From the NCBI GenBank assembly GCA_947396885.1, contig OX377205.1, forward strand, positions 22,555,407 to 22,619,406: a DNA stretch of 64,000 nt. Reading direction: 5' to 3'. Source of the stretch: Heligmosomoides polygyrus polygyrus (Eukaryota > Nematoda > Chromadorea > Rhabditida > Heligmosomidae). The notes under the pieces were generated by a model that was not told where the DNA came from, searched no databases, and saw only the letters and a program-made list of their open reading frames with translations. Of the stretch, positions 9,801-21,924 are shown in pieces (the first letter of the stretch is position 1; every line of letters begins with the position of its first letter). Both the position numbers and the translations under genes were made by a program.

Positions 9801-11777
9801 TGTGTTTATGCAGTCGCAATTCATAGTAATCGAAGTTCATCGGAAAGCGGGAAAATTCTCGCTCCTTTGCTAGGCTCAAAATACAAGCAAGCAGACTACG
9901 AGGCGTCCAACTGGCTTCTTGTTCTTGAGCATGATTCTTAAATTTCTATCGCAGCATATTTTGACTGATGCTTTGTGCATTCTTCAAGACTCGTGTTTGC
10001 ATTTTTTCATTTTTGAACTCCATGACTAATTAAAAATATTTAGATAAAATGAATCAGTTGAATAAAAATGAACAAAAATGAGGAACAGGTGAAATGTATC
10101 ATTTGAATAAGAAGTAATAAAAAGTGAATAAAGCCTCAGTATGTAGAAGCACATATATTACTGGCGTTTAAGAAGACTTTCAATTTTACGTAGATCGCAT
10201 TGGGCTTCTAATCGCCGTTGACCGCTGTTGCCCGGTGATGGTCGTCTCCCAGCTAATATTCGTCGGAATGGGACGATCCCCAAGCAGACCAGCTGACTTA
10301 AGACGGCTCGTCGTCAGGACCAGATGGCCCACCAGCGATCTCCGGCCAGAAATTGGATACTTCCACGAGGGTGGCTGCAACGGACGGCGACGAGGCGAGC
10401 ATTACGGGGGGATGTGGCGCCGCGCGGCGACTCCCAATTCGAACTCGCTTTATAGCAGCTTGAGCGCCTGCTATAAAACGAGCGGAGATCATCAGAAATG
10501 AGAGCAACTTGGCCCGTGGAGAGCCGCCACACATAATGGTCCTCGTCACTGGTCCGTGCCATCCCGTCTGGCCATTTTTCTCGGACGAAAAAAGACTGCT
10601 GGCACATGGGACGCCATTTTTGTTTGGAGCTCGGTTTTTCACGTCATTAAATCGGTCATCGTTAGCTGTCCACACCGCACGCGATGAGAGCTTCTGCAGA
10701 AAATTTATCGGCGAAAAAAATAAATTCTTGCAAAAGTGCAACGACGTCTGGATACAAGCCGCGAGTAAATTTTACATTGACTTAATATTATATTTTTTGT
10801 TTTTCTCAATCAAAATCTTTTCTCCATGAATTACCTACAAAATCTGATGAGATTTTTGAGATCAGAAAAGAATGAGAGATTTTTCAACATTTCTTCTTCA
10901 CTGTTAATTTAAAGAGTTTCAATGCTAATAAGAAGAAACAAAATGTGTGGCTCACTCTAAATCTGATTGCCCAACGTCGGAAGGAAGCTTGTCGTGAAGC
11001 GTGTACTGCAGACTTTGCTAGAACTGCCTTTCTTAAACGTTCAAAAAATTATGAGAAGACCTAGGTAATTAACGGTCCAGGTTGCGAAAGTGCGCAGCAT
11101 TGAGAGGAGGGAACGCGCCAGCCAATGAGACCGCATAGAGTGGACGTGCTATTCAGAGAGGGCGTCTATGATCGGTACCCTGGTTGGCTCGGGCTTAGAA
11201 AACTCAAATTGGGATGAATATCATTCGAATAGCTATTCGAATAGGTCATTCGATCACAATTACAGTAACAACTGCATCTACCCAACTCGTCGTTCCAGAC
11301 GTCATGAAAACAGAAATGGGGTTCAAAATGTGGGTTGGTAGTGCAGTGGATAAATGGATTAAAAACACCTTCAGAATTCATCAATCGCTTTCGGCAAGGG
11401 CTAGTAATGTCTTCATGCATTCCTAATGCGTACATAGTCCTACGACTTCCTTCGCTCAAAGGAGGCCACGGGCTTTGAATTATGTTCAGAGTTCGCGTGT
11501 AGAAACAGGGGTCTCTGTTTTTTCTGCAGCCCCCAAAATTCAGAGGCCAAAAACCAGACTAATGAACAGGAAGTGGAGTGGTTATCCGAAAGCCACTTTT
11601 TCCCTCTTTGTGTTGATCCTCAGGACCACCGCGTTCCCCCTGAACTTTTCCACCAACGAAATGCACTTCATTGTTTGGAGCAGTGCTGTCGGTTTCCGTT
11701 TGCCTAAATCTCGCCTATATCTTGATTCTTCCAGAATTTTTCTGTTGTTGAGATTAGCTCAAAACCTAACACATATC
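9801..11777. other. No gene recognised
   Basis: Mixed AT-rich DNA with a GC-richer patch at about 10180-10620. The longest frame there (147 codons, minus) has overlapping open frames on both strands and no domain. No transposon ends were found. Confidence 0.4.
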
Positions 11778-12276
11778 ATTTTCACGTCGAATTGGAAACT
11801 TTCAAGTCAAACTAGACACTCTTCCAAACTGGCCTGCAAACTTTGAAATCAAATTGAACATCTTTCAAATCGAGCCCAGCTTTTAACAGGTAAAATTGAA
11901 GACTCTACAAGATGGTTACAATAATTTTTGGTTCAAGGAAAGCATAGAAAAACTTTTTTTATTTTTTATTTTAGCTGCCAAATTTATTTATTTATTTAAT
12001 ACACAAGCTGTGCGCCATAAATAACAAACAAAATAATATTCTTAATAATAATATCATATAACAAAAATAATAATTTAGTGAAATAATTCCCCATATTTTT
12101 ATAACAATAACAAATGAGTGAAATAATTTTATAAAATTTCAATTTTTTAGGAAAAGTAATAAATAAAATTTTGTGTTAAGAAGCAGCAAAGAAACAATTA
12201 TGTCGAAAAACTGCAAAGAAATGCTTTAACACATTTGCTTAAGCCTGGAGAGGCTGGTAGAGAGGCTATATTCTGT

Positions 12277-12508
12277 TACAGGATGTTTTGTTGCGATCAA
12301 AACTCTTGCGCCAGGCGAGACTCGAACCCGCATCTTTTGCTTTCCGGGCAGCGATGTTCGCTTTACACCACCAGCGCTGTTTGAGCGCACCTAACATCCG
12401 CGATATCCTCCAGGTCTGTCAGCACCCACCCGTGATACGGGATGGGCCGGCCGCTGATATCAGCATGGAACCGGTTAAGCTGAAGACCTTACTAGTAACA
12501 AGTTTAGC
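12277..12508 (-). mobile_element. Retroposon family B with tRNA-like cloverleaf
   Basis: Runs from TGTTACAGGATGTTTTGTTG to CTAGTAACAA and includes the tRNA-like segment in minus orientation. Closely similar to the copy at 38920-39159, but no clean target duplication is visible. Confidence 0.7.
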
Positions 12509-13534
12509 CATGAACGTTTCGCCTCCCCAGAATTTGTCCGGTACCATATCACAACAGGAGGATCGAACGTGAACCTTTTTCGTAGCTGGTAGCCTTGACC
12601 TAACTAAAAAAATTAGCGTTCTTCTTCAGTTGAAGTATGCATGTATCCTAAAATTCGATTCGAAAAGGTATTGGGCAAATCTTCTGAATGATATGAAGAA
12701 GAAAGAGGATAGACCCTCGCTCTATGCGCGTCCGGGAGCTCCAGTTCCTCATAATATGATGGTGTTCCCGAAGTTTAGAGGACCCATTCCGCCCTGAGAA
12801 AGAACCCAAGCGGTGGTGTGAGTTGCTCCGAATCTATTTTAATGGTGGAGGAGGCTAACGAGGGGAGGGAAACACCGCTAGAACAGCGAAATGAAAATAA
12901 AGAGTGCCGTCTCCCCTGGCTAAGAAATTGCAGAACAGGGATCTATCGTAACCAAGTTTGTGCATTTCTATGAAGTTCTCTCCCTCTGGGACAAATTCAC
13001 AGCCCCTCCCCCCCCCCCTCCCCCGACCATGTGCAATCTCGGAACAGGTACCAGCCTGCTTAGTACAACAACAACAACAACAAAAAACAGTGCACATCCT
13101 TTACCACGGAAACCCGTTTGCGCGCGGCTGTGATGTCGTGAACCATATGTAGAGCCCTAGTAGCGATTCAAAAAACCCAACAGCCACTTTGGATTCACCC
13201 TTCCGACTAGCAATCTTCCCTCATTTCCCCTATCTGGACAAGAAATCTCATAGCCTATACAAAGCAGCAGAGTGCGCTGGCTTATGAGTGGATAGCGCTA
13301 TGTAATTGCCGGATCTTGCGCAAATGTGTTCGGGGAGGGGGGGGGGGGCTCACCATGTACTCGAGGGATATTCGCCTTGGTAAGAAGGCATGTGCATGTC
13401 CAGGTCAGCAATGGCCTAGCTCAGTTCACTAGAGGTGTATAACACACCGGCGCTGCATAATTTTGTTTCGTAGAACACAAAACGTTATGTAGGGTGTCCT
13501 ACAAGGTGACCGCCCATGACCCTATATGCGACCC

Positions 13535-13733
13535 GGATCTATCCTAATCGGGACTGAGCAACTGTAAAATGCCAACTGCGGACGTCATCCCATGCCACAC
13601 AACCACATCCCCGGAACTGAAATGAAAGCGCTTCGCACCCTGGAGGGGCAGCTGAAGCTGTCGTAGAAACTCAAGAGAGAGAACGGAGACGCAAAACACT
13701 GCGCTTCCTTTCCCCTCCGAAAAGGATAGATTC
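13535..13733. mobile_element. 190-bp MITE, copy 2
   Basis: The left end GGATCTATCCTAATCGG and right end AAAAGGATAGATTC are inverted repeats. The interior matches copies at 6584 and 40815. Confidence 0.75.
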
Positions 13734-13929
13734 TAAGTAGCTAATTGGGGACGCTACTCTGCAGGTGTCCAGTTCTCTGCCGCGGGGTCTCTCTCCGCCA
13801 GGATTGATCCGACCTCCTTTTCGCAGGATCATCCAAGTGAATCTCTCAACTTTTGGCCTTTCGGTGGAACGCCAAAGGAGAGGGTCCACTTTATAACGGG
13901 ATGTGCCTCCTACCCCCGTCCTCTTGGCG

Positions 13930-14245
13930 TGAGTCTTCAGTTTAACCGGTTCCATGCTGATATCAGCGGCCGGCCCATCCCCGTATCACGGGTGGGTGCT
14001 GACAGACCTGGAGGATATCGCGGATGATAGGTGCGGTCAAACAGCGCTGGTGGTGTAAGGCGAACATCGCTGCCTGGAAAGCAGAAGACCACCGGCGCTG
14101 TTTAGACCGAACAGAACATCCACGATATCTTCCTAGCAATCTCGCCTATCAGCACTGACCATCAGCTGCCCGGAAAGCAGAAGATGCGGGTTCGAGTCCC
14201 GCCTGGCGCAAGAGTTTTGATCGCAGCAAAACATCCTGTAACAGC
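13930..14245 (+). mobile_element. Retroposon family B, rearranged
   Basis: The family B sequence is in plus orientation, but a partial duplication of its middle (GGCGCTG ... GATATC) makes it longer. The 3' part contains a T arm (GCGGGTTCGAGTCCCGC) and ends AAACATCCTGTAACAG. Confidence 0.65.
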
Positions 14246-14750
14246 ATACTACAAAGAAAGTTATAATAAAATCTTCCTTGAACAAAAAATTATTCTAACA
14301 TTTTTGAAGAGTTTCTAGTTTAATGTAGAAGAAGATCATGTGATTTGGAAGAGTTCGCTTTGATTTGAAAAGTCTTAGGTTAGCTTAGAAGAGTGCCCAA
14401 TTTGATTTAAAAGCTGTCCAATTCAATAGACTAGAGACTCTTCAAAAATGTTAGAATAATTTTTTGATCAAGGAAGATTTTATTATAACTTTCTTTGTAG
14501 TTTTTTGACATAATTGTTTTTGGCTGATTCTTAACACAAAATTTTATTTATTACTTTTCCTAAAAATAGAAATTATTCCAATGAATAAATAACTAAATAA
14601 ATTCGACGTGAAAATGGTATAGCACCTTTATGTCAAACTGGACACTTTCCAGTTAAAAACCGATGTCCTCCAAATTAGCCTACACAGTGTGTAAATCAAG
14701 AAGGTAAAAAAATATAAGTTTCCAAGTGAACAATCACTACGACTTTTCTC

Positions 14751-15030
14751 GAGCGCGTTGAGCGCAGTCGGAGGAGGCACCGGCCGTCGTGTGCACTACA
14801 TACCAGGTTGCTAGTTCGGATTTCCGCGCCCAGGCCAATCAAGCCCTCCACCCTTTCGGTAACCTGGTGCCATCCTTGTCTCGGGAGGAACTGACTTATT
14901 CATCGTTGACCATCATATGGTTGAGGGAGAGGGACGGACGGCTTGGCTGGCCTGTGCGGCAAATCCGAACAAAGAACGCGGAATTGGGTAGACGCGAGAC
15001 CCTACGTCTTCTCTGAAATCACTCCTGCGC
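14751..15030. mobile_element. Two SINE family A head fragments, head-out
   Basis: A plus-oriented 5' half (GAGCGCAGTCGGAGGAGG onwards) at 14751-14925 is followed by a minus-oriented 5' half ending near 15030. The tRNA-like heads lie outermost and both tails are missing. Confidence 0.65.
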
Positions 15031-15856
15031 TCAAATTACGAAAAAATAACAAGGGAAAATGAAGTTTAAAGCCTTCCACGCCACAATCCTGCAGGATTTT
15101 TGCGTATCTATGTTCGTCTCGAATTTCGAAGTCTAAATCAAGTGAAAAATGTCACTGACTTTCCCTGAATGAAAAGTATGTTCAGCGAAACTGCTTTGAG
15201 AATGTGAAACAACTCATTTTTGCGCCTTCTATCGCAAGGCGCACGGCATTTAAAAACTTTATACCCCCTCACATGTTAGCCTTCTACTGTCATACACCGC
15301 CACATGTCTTTAGAACGTTTCAAAGAGTAGCGATCTTGCTGATGTGCTGTTGCCCTTAAAACCACTTTGCGGGTCGAATAGTCAATGTTCTCACTTTCTT
15401 CTGGAAATTCATGATTTCAGAGGCGATTTTAGAAGTAAAATGGATAACTAGGCGGTACATAGTGGGATAGTCAAAGGAGGCGAGCGGCTGTCGCGGCTGT
15501 GTGGAAATGAAACGCGTAGAGCTTTCCACTTAAGCCGACCTTCATCCTCACTTCCATAGCTTAGTTAGAAAGAAGAAGAAGGGAATAAAAGGTCTTCAGA
15601 CCATGTTGAACATGAGTTATGTAGCATAAGGTCTGTCCACTCAAGGTTCGATAAAATAAGGTGAGAGTGGTGAGTATAAGATCACAATTTTTTCTTAACA
15701 CGAAGCGGTTCGTTTGGCGTTGTCTCTAAAAGAACCCTTCTGTTGTACAAATTATCTGGAATAATTTAACAGAATGGCTTTAAGAACTTTAATCTTATGT
15801 TGTGTGCACTACAACACAGTGTAATAAAAGTTTCATTATGACATAGCACTATTCAG

Positions 15857-16139
15857 GGCGCGTGTAGCGCTGTCGGAGGAGGCGCCGACTGTCGCCTGTG
15901 CCCGATACCAGGTTCCTGGTTCGGATTTCCCGCCCAAGGTAACTAAACCTTCCATCACTCTGGGGTCGGTGAATTGGTACCAGACTTGTCTGGGAAGGAT
16001 AGAGCGCTGACTTGTTCATCGGCAGGCCACCGCAAGTATGGCCAAATACGCACTCAAATCGCCCCCACTCCACCCCGTAGAAGTAGAATGCGTGGCGCAT
16101 CCCATAAGGGATTTAACAACGCCGTCCTTTATCCTTTGT
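15857..16139 (+). mobile_element. tRNA-derived SINE, family A
   Basis: Full length from GGCGCGTGTAGCGCTGTCGG to GCCGTCCTTTATCC. The flanks carry ATAGCACTATT on the left and GTAGCACAATT on the right, a slightly decayed target duplication. Confidence 0.88.
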
Positions 16140-17941
16140 AGCACAATTAAAGATTTATTATGAAATTGTACAGCTGGAGTTCATAGGAATATTAAAGATA
16201 GTTAACTTACATACCGCACGTCGATCGGTTGATCCTAGTTTTTAGGGTCTAAGATTCTTGATTTCTTCTTGGATTTTTCGGTCTAGTACCCGAAAAAGTA
16301 AGGTCGCTGAAGAAATTTACCGCTCAGATGAAACGAACAAAGCAAAATCCAAAACGAGTGCAAGACAAATGCATGGCGCGTTCTGTTGAGGAAGAACAAG
16401 AAAGCGTCTAGTGGAAAGGAGAATTTGAGCATCAATCGGCATTTAGGTTAAGCGAGAACAGCAATTGCTCTTGCGGTACTCAGGGGGATCTCGGCCAGTA
16501 CGCCTCCAAGGAGCTTCAAGATATGTTCGTCCAACGTACCATTCTCGAAGTGGGCCGTATGCCGTATCCTATTTTTGAAATGCCTTCATGAGTTTGAAAA
16601 AAATCCATCAAAAGTGCAATACATAATTTGAATAATGAAATTGTTTATTATTCAGTTATTGTTGTTTAATTCCTATTATGTTATAACTAATGTAAGGGCA
16701 AAACCTGCAGTACAGGTGGATCGCAAAGCGTGATAAAAAATCATTTCTAATATGATTAATCGCCTTCAGTTGTCTCCTACAGTTTGACATTTTTAAATTA
16801 AGCTAAAATAAGCATTAGACAACGGAACAGAGCTGGCCGGAAGAGTAAACAAATGATTAATGGAGTTTCAAATGAAAATGATGATGCTGTCAGTGGCCAA
16901 AGGACAGACGTAGTCCTCTCGTGTCGTAATAGCGGCTATTTCGGTGCTTTTTACAGCACGACCGGACGGACGGACAGGGTCGAAATGGGACGTCCGTCGA
17001 GGAGTGTGGCTCAAAGAGCCGCTCGGATCGGGTTTCGATTCGCTGACCAAATCGCGAAGAAGTCTGTGCTCTGGCAAAGGGCACTCGTAGGCCAGTCAAG
17101 AGGTCTGCGTTTGAGGAGGGCTGGGTTAGGCCTGCTAGCTCCGGCTCAGTCATGCAAGACATCCTGATGATGCAAGGTGGAAGAGAGTTAAAGGAAGGGG
17201 CGAGGAAAGGTCTTGGCATCTCGGCAAACGTGGTTCACCCTTAAGCAACTGTCCAATAGCATTTGCAGTTAGAAGTTTACCGAGGAAGATAGGCATTCAC
17301 TTCGGAGTAGCTTCAGGGCGTCGGCTCTTGTCCATCCTCAAAAGTCTTCTCAGAAGGCTAGTTCGGTACTAGACGTCGGACTTCTATTATGGGTTAGATT
17401 GCGGAATAGACTTATGGAGTTTCAGAATTCTCTGCAGCTGAAGCTATGCTTCAGTTACATCACCTGAGGTTCTTAGTTATCGACCTAATGACGTCGAGCA
17501 AGCAACGTTGCTTTTCGTCCCTGTGGCGTGCAATACCTTCCCAGAAGATATTAGGTTGGAAGCTAGGTCCCCGCTGTTTTCTCATACTATTATAAACGTC
17601 TCTGAAAGTGTTTTGAACAACGTTGCACACCTTCAAAAAAGAATGATTTGGTCTATCAGAAAGTATGTCTTTCTCAGTTTTAGCTCAATAAGGTTGAAGA
17701 TCAGAAAAAGAAAAGTGATCTCATTCGTCGACAGCTCCCTCTCTCTGTTTACGATTGAGTTTTTTGCATAATTCTATACACTATTTGAAACTCGATAATT
17801 CGTCCTACGAGGCTGTCTGTATGATTTTGTCATTCGTTTTGAATATCGTTAATTTTCAGGAAATTAAAGTGGGGTGTCCAGAAGACATTATTGCTGCCAA
17901 AAGCTCTTTATCTTTAGGTAATATTTTAAACTTGAACTTGG
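16140..17941. other. No gene recognised
   Basis: A 104-codon plus frame at 16853-17167 overlaps an equally open 109-codon minus frame, and neither has a recognisable domain. Text near 17640-17660 resembles the repeat that hosts the insertion at 1386. Otherwise it appears unique. Confidence 0.4.
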
Positions 17942-18254
17942 GTAAAAGACAAAGGACGGCGTTACTCAGGCCCTTTTAGGATGCGTCACGCATTATACTT
18001 CTCGTGATGCCTTAGAGGTGATTTGTATGCGTATTTGGTACAATATACGCATACGTACAATGATTTGGCCACACAATGACTTGCGGTGGCCAGCCGATGG
18101 AGAAGTCAGCGCTTTGCCATTCCCAGACACTTCTGGTACCAATTCACCAACACCGAAGGAATGGAAGGCTTGGTGGACCTGGGCGGGAACCGAACCATGA
18201 ACCTGGCATCTTGTAAACGCGACAGGCGACGCCTCCTCCAACTACGCAACTTGG
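17942..18254 (-). mobile_element. tRNA-derived SINE, family A with short internal duplication
   Basis: Full-length minus copy. The segment around 18030-18075 repeats GCGTATTTGG/TACGCATACG-type text and lengthens the copy by about 30 bp. AACTTGG occurs on both flanks (about 17935 and 18249) as a possible target duplication. Confidence 0.82.
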
Positions 18255-20374
18255 TGAAGGTAGTTCTTCTCCTCTTTAACAATCTGCTAAAAATTTACAA
18301 ACCCAGTACGACAAATAAACGCGACGAAGATTTTAATAGAGCAAAATATTCTCTTTCGAAAGACTTATGGCACCGTTCAAAAAATTATCCAAACAGTTGG
18401 CGTTGTTGGTTAAAAATTTTTTCTTCTGGACACTCCACTTGAAGTCCTGAAAATGAACGGTAATCAAAACAAATGAAAAACGCAACACACTTTCTAGTCC
18501 AACAAATTGTCGTCTTTCAAATAGTAAATAAATAACATTTCTCAAAAAATACAAACGTAAGTAGAAAGGAGCTATTGGCGAAGGTCATTCTTCCTTTTAC
18601 CTTTCACTTCATTTATCCGAGAAAATGCAAAAATCGAAATAGGAAAAAGAGAAACATATTTTATGATGAAGCAAACCATTTTTTTCAAATGTCAACGTTA
18701 TGCGAAAAACTTTTGGGAAAATCCGGAGTAAAGTGTTTGAAATACGGCGAGGGACTTAGTTCCCAACCTAATGATTCTCGCTGGAAAAACCCGTCACATT
18801 TACTTGCATATTTATTATGTCCACTTTTTTGCGCATGCCAGGGATTAACAATTTTAAGTGATGCAATAATTGCTTTTTAGAGAGTAATATAAAAACGGAA
18901 AGTAAATGAGATGGAGAAGAGCAGAGCGCAACGACAAAAGTGACTAACCAACCTGGTAAGCCGTCTGAAATCTGTCAACGCAGCGCTGTATGCCAATGCT
19001 TTCTTAGGTCAGTTCTGTGCCCCAAAGTTCCCCGTTGAATACTAATCCAAAGACTAATCAGATTTGGAGGGATAGTAAAGCCACTGGTAGACGAACTGGC
19101 CAAGAAACCGTTTTCATAGGCTGGCCCTGGATCGCCGGTCTCTTGACCAGTAAGCGAAGGTCCTAACGGGTATGTAGGTTATACCCATTCCATAGTTGCT
19201 CAAAATCCCGTATCTGTCATTTACCGCTTTGCCGACGAAGAAGTGCGACAAGGAGGTTATGGAGATCATCATTTATCTTAAAATCCCAACTAACGAATCA
19301 GGTGTGGCTCCCGTAGCATGGCAGCAAGAGCACATTACGTGCCCGGCCAACCTACTTTTCACTGTCGCCCTGAATCCTCGAAATGCCACACCCTTATTTA
19401 CTTGTTTATTTTATAGAGGGGTATTCAACAAAGCAAGTAACTAGTAAGAGAAACTAGCAAGGGAAGAAATAACTGTAAAACAACACGGTGAAGCATAGAA
19501 ATGGTGGAGAATGGTGTAGAAAACGACTTCTGAGGCAAGAAGCCGGTCGACAAGTCATTTGTATTCATTCAGTGAGTTTCGTACTGTGTGCTTTCTTGAC
19601 AGCTTCAAGATTTCCGCGCCACCCCTTCAAGTGAAGAATGCCGATCTTGTATTGCTCCTCGGACTAGGAAACTAAATTTTCCGCTGCCCACCCCTAGAAG
19701 AAGAAAATGAATAAAATTTCTCAATTATTGCTCAAATTATATATTACTCTTATCATTCGCAACTCTCGTCTATTGCTTGTGCGTGACAGGCTCAGGCTTT
19801 GCTTTCAACCCTGGCGACGGGATTCTTTGACGTAGTCGCCTCATTCTTTGCTGAGGGTTTTATCAGGAATGAAGTAGACACGGTACACACAAGAATGCCA
19901 TTTGTAACCGGGTCACTGAAAAAATAGAGACATGGTTGACAAACAAGCAGCGCAGTTCCTTGTCGTTATCAAGTCGAAGAGCAAACCAAACCAAGAAGAG
20001 TGCTTGCGATGTCCTTTAAGGGCACGCTGCTCATCGGTCGGGCATATCCTCGGTGACGAACCCATTCAAATCGTCCAAACGCTATTCGGCACCAATTAGT
20101 AGAATACACGAGACCGCCTTGAATCCTAGGATCCCGCTTGGAAGGACAACGAGACTTGAGCCCAGTGTTATTTTGGCTCTCTTAATTTCCATAGTGGCCC
20201 TCTTAATTGCGACTTCTGCGACAGTGGAAATATTTCTTTAACCTGGTTCAAATATAAAATAGGCACACTTGGTTGGTAGTGGGAACCCAGCATTCATAGT
20301 TTTTCAGCCTTAACATGCGCAAGTTTTGTGGTTGGGTTTGCTGAGCCTTCGCTCTGGATAACGATTTTCTTCAG
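18255..20374. other. No gene recognised
   Basis: AT-rich to about 18900, then mixed. Frames at 18575-18880 and 20053-20241 are open for 60-100 codons but show no domain, splice pattern or repeat relationship that I recognise. Confidence 0.4.
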
Positions 20375-20745
20375 GAATAAAAAGAATAAAAGGCGGCGTT
20401 AGTGAATCTCTTTTCGGGATGCGGCACGCGTTCTACTCCCATGGGATATCGTGAGGCAATATGAATACGCATTTGGCCTATACAATAACACACGGTAGCT
20501 AACCGATGGCACGTCAGTGCTCTACCCATCTCAGACGAGAGTGGAACCGTTTCATCAACCCCAGAGTGATACAAGGCTTGGTTAACCTAAGCAGGAATTG
20601 TGGGTAAGGAACCTGGAATCGGGTGCACGCGATAGTTAGCATCTCCTCCGACAGTGCTAGAATGGAAGATTCGGTGGGCGGAAAGTTCGGGCCAGGAACC
20701 TGGATCGGGGTAAACGACAGCAGATGCCTGCGCTACCACAGGACT
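20375..20745 (-). mobile_element. SINE family A copy plus a second head fragment
   Basis: A diverged minus copy runs to about 20660. It is followed by a further minus head piece (AGGAACCTGGATCGGGG ... TGCGCTACC) to 20745, so two copies or a head duplication are joined. Confidence 0.75.
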
Positions 20746-21164
20746 AATTTTCACTGTTAGGATTGCTGACAAAGCTTTGTGAAACGTTACACGGATCTTC
20801 GTTTTCAGAGAGTCTTCGTGCTCTACCCTTGGGGATCTCATGTCACTTACCAGGGAATGCCTTCAGCTTCTCATGGGGCTCTGGACCGAGACCTATGCCA
20901 CGGGAAAGAGCTGTCAAACACTGATTACACATCAGCTGCTTTTAACTAGTGGCTACCTCCTCTTACTTTCATGAAAGGAAAGACAACTTCGACAGGGTGA
21001 ACTCTCTGTTCTCCAACATAAGCTTAGTCGTACAAAAAGGCTAGGAACCAAATTTGGAACAATTTGAAGCACTATTTGCTACTAGTCTCTGGGGGAGCGC
21101 GGTATTATTCAAAAATGGCCACTGATGGGTTGATAAGAGAGGTCGTGTGGTTAGCTTTTCAGTC

Positions 21165-21456
21165 CTCGAGGCCAGTCGGAGGAGGCGTGCACCCGATGCC
21201 AGGTCCCTGGTTCGGATTTCCCGCCCAGGCCAACCAAGCCTTCCATCCCTCCTGGATCGGTGAATTGGTACCAGACTTGTCTGGGAAGGATAGAGCGCCG
21301 AATCGTTAATCGGCTGGCCACTGCAAGTCACCCGATGCCAGGTTTTACCGATTGTATGGCCAAATACGCATTCAAATCGCCTCCACGACATCCCGTAGAA
21401 GTAGAATGCGAAGCGCATCCCAAAAGGGATTGAGTAACGCCGTCACTTATCCTTCA
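21165..21456 (+). mobile_element. tRNA-derived SINE, family A with internal repeat
   Basis: Starts within the head (CCAGTCGGAGGAGGCGTG) and ends GCCGTCACTTATCC. A second CACCCGATGCCAGGTT at about 21330 repeats text from 21190, an internal patch copied from the head. Confidence 0.8.
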
Positions 21457-21924
21457 TATAGAACAGGACTTTTTCTTTAAAATCGTAAATAATTAATGTC
21501 AAAACTTCAAAGATGGAGGAATTTTGCGGCTAGTCTTTTACGATGGTACGATGTTTGGCAGAAGGACGGAGAACCGCTACCACGTCATTTTCTTTTTGCT
21601 GTCAGAATAATTGCTTTATTAAAATGTGTTTTCTGCCTTTATATAGCGCACCGAATACCTAAATTATGGTACATATCATATTATTGTACTCGTCGAACAA
21701 ATATTTTTCCGATTTTCACTTCTTTTAAACAAAGATGGGATGTGAGGAAGAGAATTTGGAAAATCGTGTAAGGCGAGCAGCAGCCATGCCAGGCCATCGT
21801 TTACATGTCGTCATGTTTTCCAGGTGTAGTATTAAATGCACTATTATTTTGACCTTTCTGGGATCGCACAACTTTGAGAAAATTTTCATCAAATTAAGCG
21901 CTGGCCGAATACCCAGCCTGAGAG

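Larger units (their letters stand above)
11778..14640. mobile_element. Large composite foldback with internal tRNA-bearing retroposons
   Basis: The outer parts are inverted copies of each other. About 12120-12215 (AAGTAATAAATAAAATTTTG, ACAATTATGTC) matches the complement of about 14500-14590. TCATTTTCACGTCGAAT near 11780 matches the complement of TTCGACGTGAAAATGGTA near 14600. Inside these lie inverted copies of the second retroposon family (12277-12508 minus, 13930-14245 plus). A degenerate repeat of roughly 22 bp (TTTGATTTGAAAAG-like) runs through both arms. A MITE is nested at 13535-13733. Confidence 0.6.

Noticed and set aside
10298..10741. A 147-codon minus-strand frame
   Set aside because: Overlapping frames on both strands are open over the same GC-rich patch, and there is no domain, repeat or splice signal.
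14751..15030. Twin-priming inversion
   Set aside because: Here the SINE heads are outermost and both tails are missing, the opposite of the expected geometry. Two truncated copies or a later rearrangement are more likely.
17930..17945. A third SL1-like sequence (AACTTGGGTAA)
   Set aside because: Only 11 bases match and the stretch overlaps a likely SINE target duplication; chance is sufficient.
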